In this document: in pieces, positions 8,000 to 15,150 of the stretch
How the letters are laid out: every line of letters starts with the position of its first letter
How positions within the stretch are numbered: position 1 is the stretch's first letter
Source of the DNA: a virus
Length of the DNA stretch: 23,986 nt
IMG/VR virus record: IMGVR_UViG_3300020472_000164
Span: 1 to 23,986 of that record
Reading direction: 5' to 3' (one strand)
The notes under the pieces: model-generated
Databases searched by the model: none
Told to the model about the DNA's origin: nothing
What the model saw: only the letters and a program-made list of their open reading frames with translations
Translations under genes and position numbers: made by a program

Positions 8000-8391
8000 C
8001 GCGAGCCCCGATCGCGAAGGCGCGAGCGCCGCGTCGTGACCTGAATGACGCCATGACGCGAGACTCCAGTCCCGGAGTAGTTCAGGTCGCCCGCGCGCGT
8101 CTGAGCGAAGGCGGGGCGCATGTACGGCTGCGCGCCCATCTTCGAGGTGCCGCGCTCGACCATGAGCGCGTAACCGACATCGCCGCCGCCCGCCCCGATG
8201 GTCGTCGTGATCTTCGCGCCGCTGCGCTCGGTGACGGTGTCGATCGTGTCGTGCAGCGCCCACGAGCGCTTCGGCACGAGCCGCTGCATCCGAGAGGCGA
8301 CGGCCTGTCCGAGGTTCGCCATCTTCGGTTCGATCTGCCGGGCGATCTCGGCGCCGTCCGTGACGCGGGTGATGCGAATGCGCGTGTCCAC
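7996..8391 (-). CDS. HK97 gp10-like head-tail completion protein (131 aa)
   Basis: The start is GTG at 8389-8391, chosen because GAGGAGG sits eight bases upstream at 8400-8406. The protein belongs by appearance to the HK97 gp10-like group: an N-terminal region with a helix (GAEIARQIEPKMANLGQAVASRMQRLVPKRS) followed by ALHDTIDTV, a strand pair, and YALMVERGTSKMGAQPYMRPAFAQ at about residues 77-100. The motif E.GT....QP.MRPA is the signature of the group. These proteins act at the junction of tail terminator and connector. It overlaps the tail terminator gene and is separated from the upstream stopper by a hairpin. Confidence 0.8.
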   Translation of the reverse strand: MDTRIRITRVTDGAEIARQIEPKMANLGQAVASRMQRLVPKRSWALHDTIDTVTERSGAKITTTIGAGGGDVGYALMVERGTSKMGAQPYMRPAFAQTRAGDLNYSGTGVSRHGVIQVTTRRSRLRDRGSR

Positions 8392-8419
8392 TGACGGCAC
8401 CTCCTCTACGTTGGCGTCT

Positions 8420-8458
8420 GCGTGAGGCGACCCGTTTACGGGGTCGTGAGCCTCACGC
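8420..8458 (-). terminator. Two-part hairpin at the end of the stopper gene
   Basis: The outer stem pairs 8420-8428 with 8450-8458 (nine perfect pairs); an inner five-pair stem, 8429-8433 with 8441-8445, caps it. The TAA stop of the stopper gene (8436-8438) lies in the terminal loop, so the hairpin can form only after the ribosome leaves. No T run follows. It could end, slow or stabilise the transcript before the gp10-like gene. Confidence 0.5.
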
Positions 8459-8774
8459 CCAGAGTAACGGATGCGCGCCCCCCGAGGCCACGCGGCGTCC
8501 GTGTCGTTCGATCGAGATCGTAGATTCGCCCGTCGCGAAGATCCTGGATACGGTCGCCCGGCTGAACGGGAACGTTCGGCGGCACGCGGACGCTGAGCTT
8601 GCGCACGGCTCGCCACGTCAACGACGCTTCGTCGTATTCGGAGCCGGGGCGCTCGATCAGTGACATGGGGAAGTTCTCGAAGCCGGCCACCTTCTCGACG
8701 CCCTCGACGACGTCGCCGAGCGAATTCTCGGTCTGCGTCCCGCGGATAAGCGCGCCGCGGGTCGTGGCGATCAC
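8436..8774 (-). CDS. Head-to-tail stopper (112 aa)
   Basis: The gene starts with ATG overlapping the adaptor stop as ATGA (8771-8774). The size and beta-rich pattern fit the stopper family (SPP1 gp16 / HK97-type connector), which closes the portal channel until the tail docks. A central stretch carries the sequence VPVQPGDRIQDLRDGRIYDLD at about residues 70-90: a compact barrel motif, with a PGDRI turn seen in several connectors. No other motif is distinctive. Position after the adaptor and before gp10-like and terminator supports the call. The stop codon falls inside a hairpin. Confidence 0.7.
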   Translation of the reverse strand: MIATTRGALIRGTQTENSLGDVVEGVEKVAGFENFPMSLIERPGSEYDEASLTWRAVRKLSVRVPPNVPVQPGDRIQDLRDGRIYDLDRTTRTPRGLGGRASVTLGVRLTTP

Positions 8775-9211
8775 AGCGACGACCAGGGGAGCGAATCGTC
8801 GAACGCCTCAGAGGCCGTGTCGACGCCGGTCGCACGTGTCGCGCCGTGACCGCCCGGGGCGAGCGCGCGGATGCCGCGCCACGACAGTCGGCGAAGGCAC
8901 TTGCGCGCGAGCGGCGACAGGAGGTGCGAGTCGGGGTTGCGGTACGCCGCCGACGCGCCGTCCTGCGTGACGCTCGACACGTCTTCGCGCGAGAAGAGGT
9001 CGGGCTGATTCTTCACGAACGCAGCCTGGTAGCACGTCGCGAGCTTGAGCCAGTACCGATCGCGGTCGGAGATGTCGGAGCGCTCCACCTCTTCGATGAG
9101 GCCCGTGACGGATTCGAGCACACCGACAGCGATCGTGCGATGCATCTCGGTCACCGTCTCGCCGGTCTTCGCGACGACGTCTGCGACAGAGGCCCAGGGG
9201 GTTGCGGCCAT
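8771..9211 (-). CDS. Head-to-tail adaptor (146 aa)
   Basis: I choose ATG 9209-9211, which has GGAAGG about ten bases upstream; another ATG in frame at 9244 lies inside a hairpin and would have no ribosome site. The protein is mainly helical, with helices at about 5-20, 23-45 (VTEMHRTIAVGVLESVTGLIEEV) and 50-70 (RDRYWLKLATCYQAAFVKNQP), then DLFSREDVSSVTQDGASAAYR. The pattern W.KLA...QA.......D.FSREDV.S..QDG is typical of gp6/gp15-like adaptors, which sit beneath the portal. The C-terminus is Gly/Ala/Thr-rich and probably flexible. Confidence 0.8.
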   Translation of the reverse strand: MAATPWASVADVVAKTGETVTEMHRTIAVGVLESVTGLIEEVERSDISDRDRYWLKLATCYQAAFVKNQPDLFSREDVSSVTQDGASAAYRNPDSHLLSPLARKCLRRLSWRGIRALAPGGHGATRATGVDTASEAFDDSLPWSSL

Positions 9212-9231
9212 GATCCCGCCTTCCGATAGAG

Positions 9232-9267
9232 CGAGGGGCGGCACCCCCCGAAGAATGCCGCCCCTCG
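9232..9267 (-). terminator. Hairpin between a hypothetical gene and the adaptor gene
   Basis: A perfect 12-bp stem pairs 9232-9243 with 9256-9267, with a 12-base loop. It starts about 13 bases after the stop of the 163-residue gene. As for the other hairpins in this operon no T run follows. It argues against a translation start at 9244, which lies in the loop. Confidence 0.55.
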
Positions 9268-9280
9268 TCGATGACCGTCG

Positions 9281-9772
9281 TTACTCGGTCGCCTTGTCGC
9301 CGGTCGAGCCGACGTAGTTGGTTGCGCCCTCCGCGTCACCGTCAGCGGCGACCACGCGCGGCGTCGGCGCGTCACCCGCGGCGTCGTGCGCCGGGATGAC
9401 GGGAACGGCGTACGTGAGCACCCACGACTCGCCGTCCGGGTGACGCTTCGCCCGCTTGAACGCCGCTTCGCCAGTCGGCCACATGCCGGCGTCGATCGCG
9501 TACTGCCGCGTCGCCGCCTTGTTGGGCTCGTGGTCGAAGCCGTTCGCTTCGGTGTACGGGTTGCGCGAGTTGTCGACCGAGCCCGGCCCGAGAACGAAGT
9601 CCTTCTCGTGCGTGGTGCTCGGCGACTGCATGTCGACGCTGCGCGCCGCGACCTCGACGTCGTTCGGCACGCGCGGGTCGGCGACGTCCTGGCCGGGCTT
9701 GACACCCTCCGTCGCCTCGGCGTGCTCGGCCGGCGTGGTGAGGTCGGCCTTGTTGGTCGTCTTCTTCGCCAT
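9281..9772 (-). CDS. Hypothetical protein after the major capsid gene (163 aa)
   Basis: It starts at ATG 9770-9772, directly after the capsid terminator hairpin. The first 50 residues are polar and look disordered (many T, A, E, P, D). The middle (FVLGPGSVDNSRNPYTEANGFDHEPN then a helix ATRQYAIDAGMWPTGEAAFKRAKRHPDG) is better ordered, followed by SWVLTYAVPVIPA and a flexible Ala/Gly/Asp tail. Position between capsid and adaptor is where head decoration or small accessory proteins are often coded, but no known decoration fold is recognisable. It could be a virion protein or an assembly helper. No membrane segments or Cys residues are seen. Confidence 0.7.
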   Translation of the reverse strand: MAKKTTNKADLTTPAEHAEATEGVKPGQDVADPRVPNDVEVAARSVDMQSPSTTHEKDFVLGPGSVDNSRNPYTEANGFDHEPNKAATRQYAIDAGMWPTGEAAFKRAKRHPDGESWVLTYAVPVIPAHDAAGDAPTPRVVAADGDAEGATNYVGSTGDKATE

Positions 9773-9800
9773 GTCTTTGCCCCTTCGATCAGGTGGCCGA

Positions 9801-9833
9801 CGAGGCGGGGAGCGTTACGGCGTCCCCGCCTCG
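9801..9833 (-). terminator. Strong hairpin after the major capsid gene
   Basis: An 11-bp perfect stem pairs 9801-9811 with 9823-9833 (G/C-rich), with an 11-base loop; an overlapping inverted repeat pairs 9781-9788 with 9831-9838. It begins six bases after the capsid stop. No T run follows; it probably marks or stabilises the end of the capsid mRNA. Confidence 0.65.
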
Positions 9834-9838
9834 AAGGG

Positions 9839-10792
9839 TCACGCGGCGTTGATGACTTCCAGCACGGCCCACGCCTTGACGTTGCCGAGCGCGAACGCGC
9901 GGCGGGCGCGCACCTTGAGGATCGTCTCATCGGTCAGTGCCGAGAGACCGTCGCGACCGTCGATGACGACCGACTCGACACCCGAGCGCTTGCCGACCAT
10001 GGCGAAGTCGGGGTTGCCGAAGAAGATCAGCGGGTTACCCGCCGCCCCCTTCGCCCCCGCGCCGCCGATGGTCGCCGCCTGCGAGGCCGACGCGGTCGCC
10101 GCGGTGACGGCACCCTGCGACCACAGGATCGGGTACCCGAAGAGCGTGTCGGGCGAGTCCTGTCGCGGCGACGGCTCGAAGATCGGGTTGCCCTGCGTGT
10201 CCTTGAGCTTGCGGATGATGCCCTTGAACACCGGGTGGGCAACGAAGATGTTGTTGGCCGCACCGTAGCCCGAGCCCTCGATCTTCGACGCGAGATCGGA
10301 GAGGTTGTCGTACGTGATCGCGTCCTCGGCCGAGGCGTGATTCGCGTTCGCCGTGTAGCCGACCGCGGCATCCGCCGAGGTGATGGCACGATAGATCGAC
10401 GTGAACGGAACGGTGGAGCCGTTCGCCGCGGCGGTCGTGCCGAAGACGGCCGAGTCGAGAAGGACGCCGAAGCTTCCGGCCCACGACAGCTTCTTCGCCT
10501 CGATGATGTTGGCGATCTGGTCGTCGATGTCCTCTTCGGCCAGACGGAGCGCCGAGCCGAACTTGATCGCGGTGAGGGTGACCTCGTCGTTCGCGGCGGT
10601 GTCCTCGCCGTACGCGGCGCCCTTCGCGACCACGGCGACGGACATGTCGGCCATGCGCGGTTCGGTCTTGGTCGCGCCGTTCATGGGGACGGAGCGGAGG
10701 CGGGATTCGGCGACCGAGTACCACTCGATGCGGCGAATGACGTCGGAACCCTGCTCGTCGCGGAGCCAGGCTTCCATGGTGTTACGTGCCAC
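9839..10792 (-). CDS. Major capsid protein, HK97 fold (317 aa)
   Basis: The start is taken as GTG 10790-10792 (VARNTMEAWLRDEQGSD), with AAGGAAG six bases upstream at 10799-10805; reading further upstream would enter a structured leader without a ribosome site. The protein shows HK97-type capsid features: an N-terminal arm, the E-loop region around MNGATKTEPRMADMSVAVVAKGAAYGEDTAANDEVTLTA, a spine helix with EEDIDDQIANIIEAKKLSWAGSF at about 95-120, and P/A-domain motifs such as NIFVAHPVFKGIIRKLKD and LFGYPILWS. The C-terminus has ILKVRARRAFALGNVKAWAVLE, typical of the family. It is preceded by a separate scaffold gene, so no internal delta domain is needed. It is flanked by hairpins on both sides. 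Confidence 0.9.
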   Translation of the reverse strand: MARNTMEAWLRDEQGSDVIRRIEWYSVAESRLRSVPMNGATKTEPRMADMSVAVVAKGAAYGEDTAANDEVTLTAIKFGSALRLAEEDIDDQIANIIEAKKLSWAGSFGVLLDSAVFGTTAAANGSTVPFTSIYRAITSADAAVGYTANANHASAEDAITYDNLSDLASKIEGSGYGAANNIFVAHPVFKGIIRKLKDTQGNPIFEPSPRQDSPDTLFGYPILWSQGAVTAATASASQAATIGGAGAKGAAGNPLIFFGNPDFAMVGKRSGVESVVIDGRDGLSALTDETILKVRARRAFALGNVKAWAVLEVINAA

Positions 10793-10806
10793 GGGGCGCT
10801 TCCTTT

Positions 10807-10854
10807 CGGGAATGAGTCGACTCCGCGATGTCGTTGACATCGGGGCTCATCCCG
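10807..10854 (-). promoter_or_regulatory. Folded leader just upstream of the capsid ribosome site
   Basis: On the transcribed strand 10854-10846 can pair with 10816-10807 (nine pairs, one bulged base). Inside it 10842-10836 pairs with 10832-10826: seven pairs closing a three-base loop. The AAGGAAG ribosome site of the capsid gene lies two bases beyond the outer stem, so folding could expose or regulate it. No protein or ligand partner is known. Confidence 0.5.
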
Positions 10855-10892
10855 AGCGCGCGCCGTCCGGCGTTGCCCATACCGTAGCACGA

Positions 10893-10927
10893 CGAAGCGC
10901 CCCGGCGTTGGGGACCGAGGCGCTTCG
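10893..10927 (-). terminator. Hairpin after the scaffold gene
   Basis: A nine-pair perfect stem joins 10893-10901 with 10919-10927 around a 17-base loop containing C-run/G-run complementarity. It stands about 60 bases after the scaffold stop and about 100 bases before the capsid start. No T run follows. It may separate scaffold and capsid expression. Confidence 0.5.
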
Positions 10928-10970
10928 CGTGTCGAGCCGCTGGAGACGGACGACTGCTTCTAGGAGGAAA

Positions 10971-10981
10971 CGCTATTAGCG
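10971..10981. promoter_or_regulatory. CTAnTAG palindrome, site 1
   Basis: CGCTATTAGCG is a perfect palindrome of five-base arms around one base, in the noncoding gap between the scaffold stop and the hairpin. It is the cleanest copy of the motif found at five other intergenic positions in this window. Confidence 0.45.
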
Positions 10982-10989
10982 TACCACTA

Positions 10990-11682
10990 TCACGAGCGGC
11001 CGAGCAACTGCGCCGCCGCCTTCTCGCTGGCGGTCTTCGGCTTGCGCGCCACGTCGCGCCCGTCGCGGTCAGCTTCGCCCGCGACGGACTCGCGCTTGCG
11101 CCGCTTGCGCGCGAAGAGCGCCGGCACGGCGGTCTTGAGATCCTCGATCGCGTCCTCGATGCCGTCGAGCCCGTCGTCGTCGAGATCCATGTCGTCGAGG
11201 TCGAGCGACCGAATGGCGTAGTCGAGCGACTCGGTGGCGACGCCGGCCGAGCGTAGAGCGGCCCGAGCCTCGGAACGCTTCGCGCGGATCGTGCCGGCCT
11301 TCTCGCCTTCGCGGCGAGCCTCCTCGCGCACAGTGTCGAGATCCGGCGCGTCGTCGTCGTCATCCTTCTTCTTCGGCTTCGGCTTGCGCGCCTCTTCGAG
11401 CTCGCGCTCGCGCTCGCGCAGGCGACGGCGGCGCTTCGCGCTCTGGCCGTTGGCGGTCTTGAGCGAGGCGCGGGTCTTCTTGAGCTCTTCTCGGAGCTCG
11501 TCTTCGCTCAAGTCAGCGAGGTCGTCGCCGTCCTCCTCGGCGTCGTCCCCGTCTTCGTTCTCGTCGCCACCGTCCGCGTCGGTGTCCTCATCGCGTGCGA
11601 GCATCTGCGCCTCGGGGTGCGGCGACCAGGCGAACGCCGGGCCGTGTTCGAGCGGAAGGAAGTCGGTCATCTTGTCTGCCAT
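10990..11682 (-). CDS. Capsid scaffolding protein (230 aa)
   Basis: I choose ATG 11680-11682 because GGAAAGG lies five bases upstream; an in-frame GTG at 11715 overlaps the lysin stop but lacks a good site. The protein is extremely charged and has no aromatic core beyond the first 25 residues (MTDFLPLEHGPAFAWSPHPE). It has an acidic run at about 30-60 (DEDTDADGGDENEDGDDAEED), a coiled-coil helix at about 60-105, a Lys then Asp run (KPKPKKKDDDDD), another helix, an acidic region with DLDDMDLDDDGLDGIEDAIEDL, and a basic C-terminus (KRRKRES to the end). An acidic centre and basic C-terminal tail is how siphovirus scaffolds bind the capsid protein. Its place just before the capsid gene agrees. 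Confidence 0.8.
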   Translation of the reverse strand: MADKMTDFLPLEHGPAFAWSPHPEAQMLARDEDTDADGGDENEDGDDAEEDGDDLADLSEDELREELKKTRASLKTANGQSAKRRRRLRERERELEEARKPKPKKKDDDDDAPDLDTVREEARREGEKAGTIRAKRSEARAALRSAGVATESLDYAIRSLDLDDMDLDDDGLDGIEDAIEDLKTAVPALFARKRRKRESVAGEADRDGRDVARKPKTASEKAAAQLLGRS

Positions 11683-11711
11683 GTCGGCCTTTCCTTTTCG
11701 GGGGTCGTCGT

Positions 11712-12545
11712 TCACTCGGCGAGGTCGTCGAGCCCGGAGGGGATCGCCTTCGCGTCCTCGGGCGTCTCCTCGATCGCCTCGCCCACGGCGGTCAGGTCGC
11801 GACCGCCCGCGAGCACGGTCTTCTCGACCGCCTCACGCAACGCGGCGCCGGAAACCTCTTCGGCCTGCCGTCCGCCGTTGAGCTCCTTGTAAAGCTGCGC
11901 CGTCGCGAGATCGCGGATGCGCGCGAGGTCGCCGTTCGGGTAGAAGTAGATCCAGAGCGGGCTGTCGTCGGGCATGTCGCCATGCTTGAAGAAGCGCGCC
12001 CCGGGCTGCTGCATGTAGAGCCGGTCCACGCGATAGGCCATTCTTACGAGCTCCTGGGCCGGGGTGCGCCCGTTTCGGAACGTGATGCCGTGCCAGACGC
12101 CCTGGGCGATCTCCTTGACGGTGGGCATGTCGTCTTCTCCTCCCGCCCCCGCGGGGACGCCTTCGTATCGGTGATTATCCAAGTGCTCGAAGTGCTCGAA
12201 GTGCCACTCCTCGACGAGGGTCCACACTCCGTCGATCCACCGGTAGACGGTGCGCCGCCACCCGTGGTCGTGCATGATCGCGAGGATGCGCTGCGCCTCA
12301 TCGGAGTCGACCGCGCCGCCCTCCTGGTGCACGCTCGGCGTATTCGGGGAGAGTGCGATCGGGTATCCGTCGCGGAGGTACTTCTGATACCACTCGTTCT
12401 GTCGGCCCCATGTGCGGCCGGCTTCGGTGATCTGGATCGGGTGCCCGATTTGCCGGTCAATGCGGAAGATCGAGTTGGCCGGCTTGCGGTCCAGCCAGCC
12501 CCGGCCGTAGCCGAGGTCAACGAACTCGCCCGGATAGACGTACAT
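11712..12545 (-). CDS. Peptidoglycan peptidase, M15 family (endolysin, 277 aa)
   Basis: The ATG at 12543-12545 shares one base with the stop of the preceding 57-residue gene; GAGGA is seven bases upstream. The N-terminal domain has the two zinc motifs of the VanY/Ply500 type M15 peptidases: SVHQEGGAVD at residues 71-80 (zinc ligands H73 and D80) and EEWH at 112-115 (catalytic Glu and ligand H115). Such enzymes cut the stem peptide of cell wall peptidoglycan. The C-terminal half (from about 140) contains YFYPNGDLARIRDLATAQLYKELNGGR and is probably wall-binding. It sits inside the head module between MuF and scaffold, not in a lysis cassette. It has no signal peptide. It could be a virion-associated or a true late lysin. 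Confidence 0.85.
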   Translation of the reverse strand: MYVYPGEFVDLGYGRGWLDRKPANSIFRIDRQIGHPIQITEAGRTWGRQNEWYQKYLRDGYPIALSPNTPSVHQEGGAVDSDEAQRILAIMHDHGWRRTVYRWIDGVWTLVEEWHFEHFEHLDNHRYEGVPAGAGGEDDMPTVKEIAQGVWHGITFRNGRTPAQELVRMAYRVDRLYMQQPGARFFKHGDMPDDSPLWIYFYPNGDLARIRDLATAQLYKELNGGRQAEEVSGAALREAVEKTVLAGGRDLTAVGEAIEETPEDAKAIPSGLDDLAE

Positions 12546-12718
12546 CACGCATCCTCGAAAACGAGCGCGCCCGCGTCGTCCAGCGTCGCCTTTACGAGCC
12601 CGTCGCCGTCGAGGTCGGCCGACCCGCCGATGTCGAGGATGATGTGCGGCGGTGCGCCGTCTGCGGCCAAGATCGCGCGCAGCGCGTCATGGTCCGGGAT
12701 CGCTTCGGGGGTCACCAT
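12545..12718 (-). CDS. Small hypothetical protein before the lysin (57 aa)
   Basis: This frame runs from ATG 12716-12718 to TGA 12545-12547, sharing one base with the lysin start, and has the same biased codon use as its neighbours. It begins MVTPEAIPDHDALRAILA, with PPHIILDIGG in the middle, and ends with VFEDA; it is acidic. The region DLDGDG at about residues 36-41 looks like a calcium-loop fragment but is too short to claim. It has no ribosome site; instead TACGAT stands six bases before the ATG. The lysin is translated from its end. I do not recognise a family. It may be an immunity-like or regulatory partner for the lysin, or a structural peptide; this is speculation. Confidence 0.7.
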   Translation of the reverse strand: MVTPEAIPDHDALRAILAADGAPPHIILDIGGSADLDGDGLVKATLDDAGALVFEDA

Positions 12719-12724
12719 GGCGCG

Positions 12725-12730
12725 ATCGTA
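12725..12730 (-). promoter_or_regulatory. TACGAT -10-like element, six bases before ATG
   Basis: On the transcribed strand TACGAT ends six bases before the ATG of the 57-residue gene, and TGG stands directly upstream (extended -10). No ribosome site exists there. Start of transcription would fall at or near the ATG. No good -35 element is seen. Confidence 0.45.
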
Positions 12731-12733
12731 CCA

Positions 12734-13591
12734 CTAGGGGCGCCCGCGCGTCGTGAACTCGCCCCGCTTCACGGCCGCGGCGGCGTACGCCTTGACGCTC
12801 TTCGGCGCCTCGACGCCGCGATCAAGGAGGCGCGCAGCGGCGTCGACCCGCGTCGCCATCGACTCGGATTCGAGCGAGAAGCCGCGGAGCACGGAGCGAT
12901 CGGCCTCACGACGGAGCGCGTCGGCGTAGCCCTGATCGTTCAACGCCTCGACCTGGCATCGGCAGTGCGGATGCGCGGGCGGGTACGGGATCGCCTCGGT
13001 GACGGATGAGCGACGGCCGTACGATCGGCCCGCCGGGAAGTCCTCGCCAGGCTTCGTCACGCGCCCCGAGTACGCGAGACACGTGACGCACGCATTCGTC
13101 TCGGCAACCCAGACGGTCGGAAGCTCGGCGGCGTCGGCCGCGGCGGTCGTCCCGGCGTTGCCGGCGCGGTTGACGAGCGTCGTCACGTCGCGCGTGACGC
13201 GGTTCGCCGCGGCATTGACGGGTGCCATGACCTCTTCGGGCTCGGCTCCCGCGCGCGCGAGGCGCTTCGCGTTGCGGAGGTCGGCGGCGATCTCGCGCTC
13301 GGTCGCGCGCGCGGCGGCGGTCATCTCGCGCGGCGGTCGCGCTGTGACGCGCGGCGGCGCGTCGAGGTCGCGGAGGACGCCCGCCACGCCGAGGTCGAAC
13401 GCGGACGACACCGCGGCGGCGAGGTCGCGCCCGATCGACGGGGCGACCAAGCGCAGCACGCGCGCGCGGACGCTCGGATCTTCGCGCGCGAGGAGGCGGC
13501 GAAGCTCGTCGACGGCATCGGTGAAGCGTCGCACGCGCGCGGCGCCGAGCACCTGACGCTCAAGCCGGGCGAGCTCGCGCTCGATACTCAC
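12734..13591 (-). CDS. MuF-like minor capsid protein (285 aa)
   Basis: It starts with GTG overlapping the portal stop (GTGA, 13588-13591). It matches phage Mu gpF-type minor head proteins, which sit inside the capsid near the portal and are often the site of toxin or effector fusions. The N-terminal 160 residues are helical and rich in Arg/Ala. The conserved zinc-binding-like region is at about 161-212: NACVTCLAYSGRVTKPGEDFPAG, then PYPPAHPHCRCQVEAL, with C168, C171, H207, H209, C210 and C212. The C-terminus is helical and basic. No extra toxin domain is present; at 285 residues it is a minimal member. Confidence 0.85.
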   Translation of the reverse strand: MSIERELARLERQVLGAARVRRFTDAVDELRRLLAREDPSVRARVLRLVAPSIGRDLAAAVSSAFDLGVAGVLRDLDAPPRVTARPPREMTAAARATEREIAADLRNAKRLARAGAEPEEVMAPVNAAANRVTRDVTTLVNRAGNAGTTAAADAAELPTVWVAETNACVTCLAYSGRVTKPGEDFPAGRSYGRRSSVTEAIPYPPAHPHCRCQVEALNDQGYADALRREADRSVLRGFSLESESMATRVDAAARLLDRGVEAPKSVKAYAAAAVKRGEFTTRGRP

Positions 13592-15144
13592 GGCGTCCCG
13601 TCATCGACCGTGTCGACGAAGCCCTCGGCAGCCACGTACTCGAAGAGCTCGGGGAGCATCTGCTCAAGCATGGCCGGCGTGACGACGCCGAGCGTGCGCG
13701 CGTTGCCGAGCTTCGCGAGCGCGTCGGAGAGGAGCGTCAGCATCTCGGGCGAGATCGCCGCCGCGTCGTCGGGATACCACTCGTTCACGTCGTCGTCGGT
13801 GTAGCCCGCTTCCAGAAGCGCCTTGCGCAGCGGAACTCCCGCCTTCACCTTCGCCGACACGAGTTCCAAGCCATCCTTGTCCGTTGACGTCTCGGAAGGG
13901 TTAAACGTCACGGTCGGCTCGCCCGCCACGCCGACGACGCCGAGCACGGTCGCCGCGACGTCGCGGAAGAACGCCGTCGCCTGCTTCTTCACGCGGGCGG
14001 CCTTGCGATTCACGCGCCCCTCGGCGCGGCGACGGGACTCGCCGGACGGCTGCTCGCCGGTCATGTCAAACTCGAAGAGAGGGACGCCGCACGCGACCGC
14101 CATGCCGCGCAGGTACCAATCGAGGTTCGACAGGAATGGATCGGACTCGCCCGCGTCGTATGTGCCGGTCTGCTTCACGCCTCGAAGCATCGCGATCGAA
14201 CCGGGCACGGAACGGATGCGGCGCTTCGCGGTGGCGTTCGTGAGCGCATCGCCTGACGGCGTAGTGGTCGGACCGTCCGTGCCGAAGTCGTCGTCGATGT
14301 CGTCGTCCACCTCTGCGGACGGGTCGAGAAGCGCCCATCGCGACGGGAGCCCCTGCGCATCGACGTTGACGAGATTGTTCGCACTGATCTTCGCGATGGC
14401 ATCCTGAAACGCCCACGCGCGGCGATGCAGCGGGACGCCGTAGGGCTTCCCGCCGATCGCGAGGTGCGAGATGAGCATCCGATCGCCGTCGTGGTCGAGG
14501 TAGGCGTCGCCCGGCTCGCCGTCGTCGGGATAGTCGAGCACGAAGTCGTTCGCGTCGTTGCCCTTGCCGGTGGCAGTGACGAGCTTCACGGAGAAGTCGT
14601 CGTAGTAAAGGACAGCGCTCGTCGCAGGACGCTCCTTCGTCCCCGAGTCCCACAGATGCACGCCGTAGAGCGCGACGCGCTGGGACTTCTTGTCGTAGAC
14701 GACGATCGAGGAGAGGGGCGACATGCCGACCGTGTCGACGTCCTCGATTGTGAACGCGCCATCCTCGTCGAGTCCGGTCGGGTCGGTGACGACGTAATAG
14801 TCGCCGAAGATCCCGGCGTTGAGAATCCAGTCGTGCGCCTCGTCGTCGATGTCGTTCGCATCCATCCACGCTTCGAGCACTGCGGACGCGGAGCCGGTCG
14901 CCGTGATCGAAGCGAGCTCGACCTTGTCGACCACGGCGTCGACCGGCACGTGCGCGAAGCTGATCGGCGTCGCCTTCGACTGATCGATGATGCGTTGCTC
15001 GACGCGGGAGCCCGCGATCTCGGCCCGCTTGCCGTCGTAATACTCGCGCGCCTTCGTGTACTCGGGCTCCTTGTCGCGCATGAGCGCCAGTGCTCGGCCG
15101 AGATCGCGACGAAGGTCGGCGAGGTTATCGGGTGCGTCGGCCAT
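13588..15144 (-). CDS. Portal protein (518 aa)
   Basis: Start at ATG 15142-15144. The dodecameric portal forms the DNA channel of the capsid. Family-like features are the start (DLGRALALMRDKEPEYTKAREYYDGKRAEI), a hydrophobic/aromatic segment near 110 (DWILNAGIFGDYYVVTDP), a central region with YGVPLHRRAWAFQDAIAKISANNLVN at about 235-262, and the helical stem/crown part with DPFLSNLDWYLRGMAVACGVPLFEFDMTGEQPSGESRRRAE at about 346-385. That last stretch matches a conserved motif of actinophage portals. The length is normal. TAGGAT occurs six bases before the ATG (AGGA may also act as a ribosome site). A gap of 93 bases separates it from the tailspike gene. Confidence 0.9.
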   Translation of the reverse strand: MADAPDNLADLRRDLGRALALMRDKEPEYTKAREYYDGKRAEIAGSRVEQRIIDQSKATPISFAHVPVDAVVDKVELASITATGSASAVLEAWMDANDIDDEAHDWILNAGIFGDYYVVTDPTGLDEDGAFTIEDVDTVGMSPLSSIVVYDKKSQRVALYGVHLWDSGTKERPATSAVLYYDDFSVKLVTATGKGNDANDFVLDYPDDGEPGDAYLDHDGDRMLISHLAIGGKPYGVPLHRRAWAFQDAIAKISANNLVNVDAQGLPSRWALLDPSAEVDDDIDDDFGTDGPTTTPSGDALTNATAKRRIRSVPGSIAMLRGVKQTGTYDAGESDPFLSNLDWYLRGMAVACGVPLFEFDMTGEQPSGESRRRAEGRVNRKAARVKKQATAFFRDVAATVLGVVGVAGEPTVTFNPSETSTDKDGLELVSAKVKAGVPLRKALLEAGYTDDDVNEWYPDDAAAISPEMLTLLSDALAKLGNARTLGVVTPAMLEQMLPELFEYVAAEGFVDTVDDGTP

Positions 15145-15150
15145 GCCCGC

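Noticed and set aside
9212-9244. Earlier ATG for the head-tail adaptor
   Set aside because: It lies in the loop of a 12-bp hairpin and lacks a ribosome site, while the ATG at 9211 has GGAAGG.
9386-10837. Long plus-strand frame opposite the capsid gene
   Set aside because: It is the mirror of a G/C-biased coding strand; its Arg/Val/Asp-rich product has no domain and no ribosome site, and the opposite strand encodes a clear capsid protein.
10782-10880. Possible 32-residue leader peptide before the capsid gene
   Set aside because: The ATG has no ribosome site, and the sequence is better explained by nested inverted repeats of the leader.
10976-10992. TGGTACGCT near the scaffold end, sharing TAGTGGTACG with the element before the 57-aa gene
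   Set aside because: No start codon follows at a useful distance and it overlaps the palindrome; not claimed as a promoter.
11683-11715. Earlier GTG for the scaffold protein, overlapping the lysin stop
   Set aside because: Possible by coupling, but the internal ATG at 11682 has GGAAAGG at normal spacing and gives a more typical start; kept as an alternative only.
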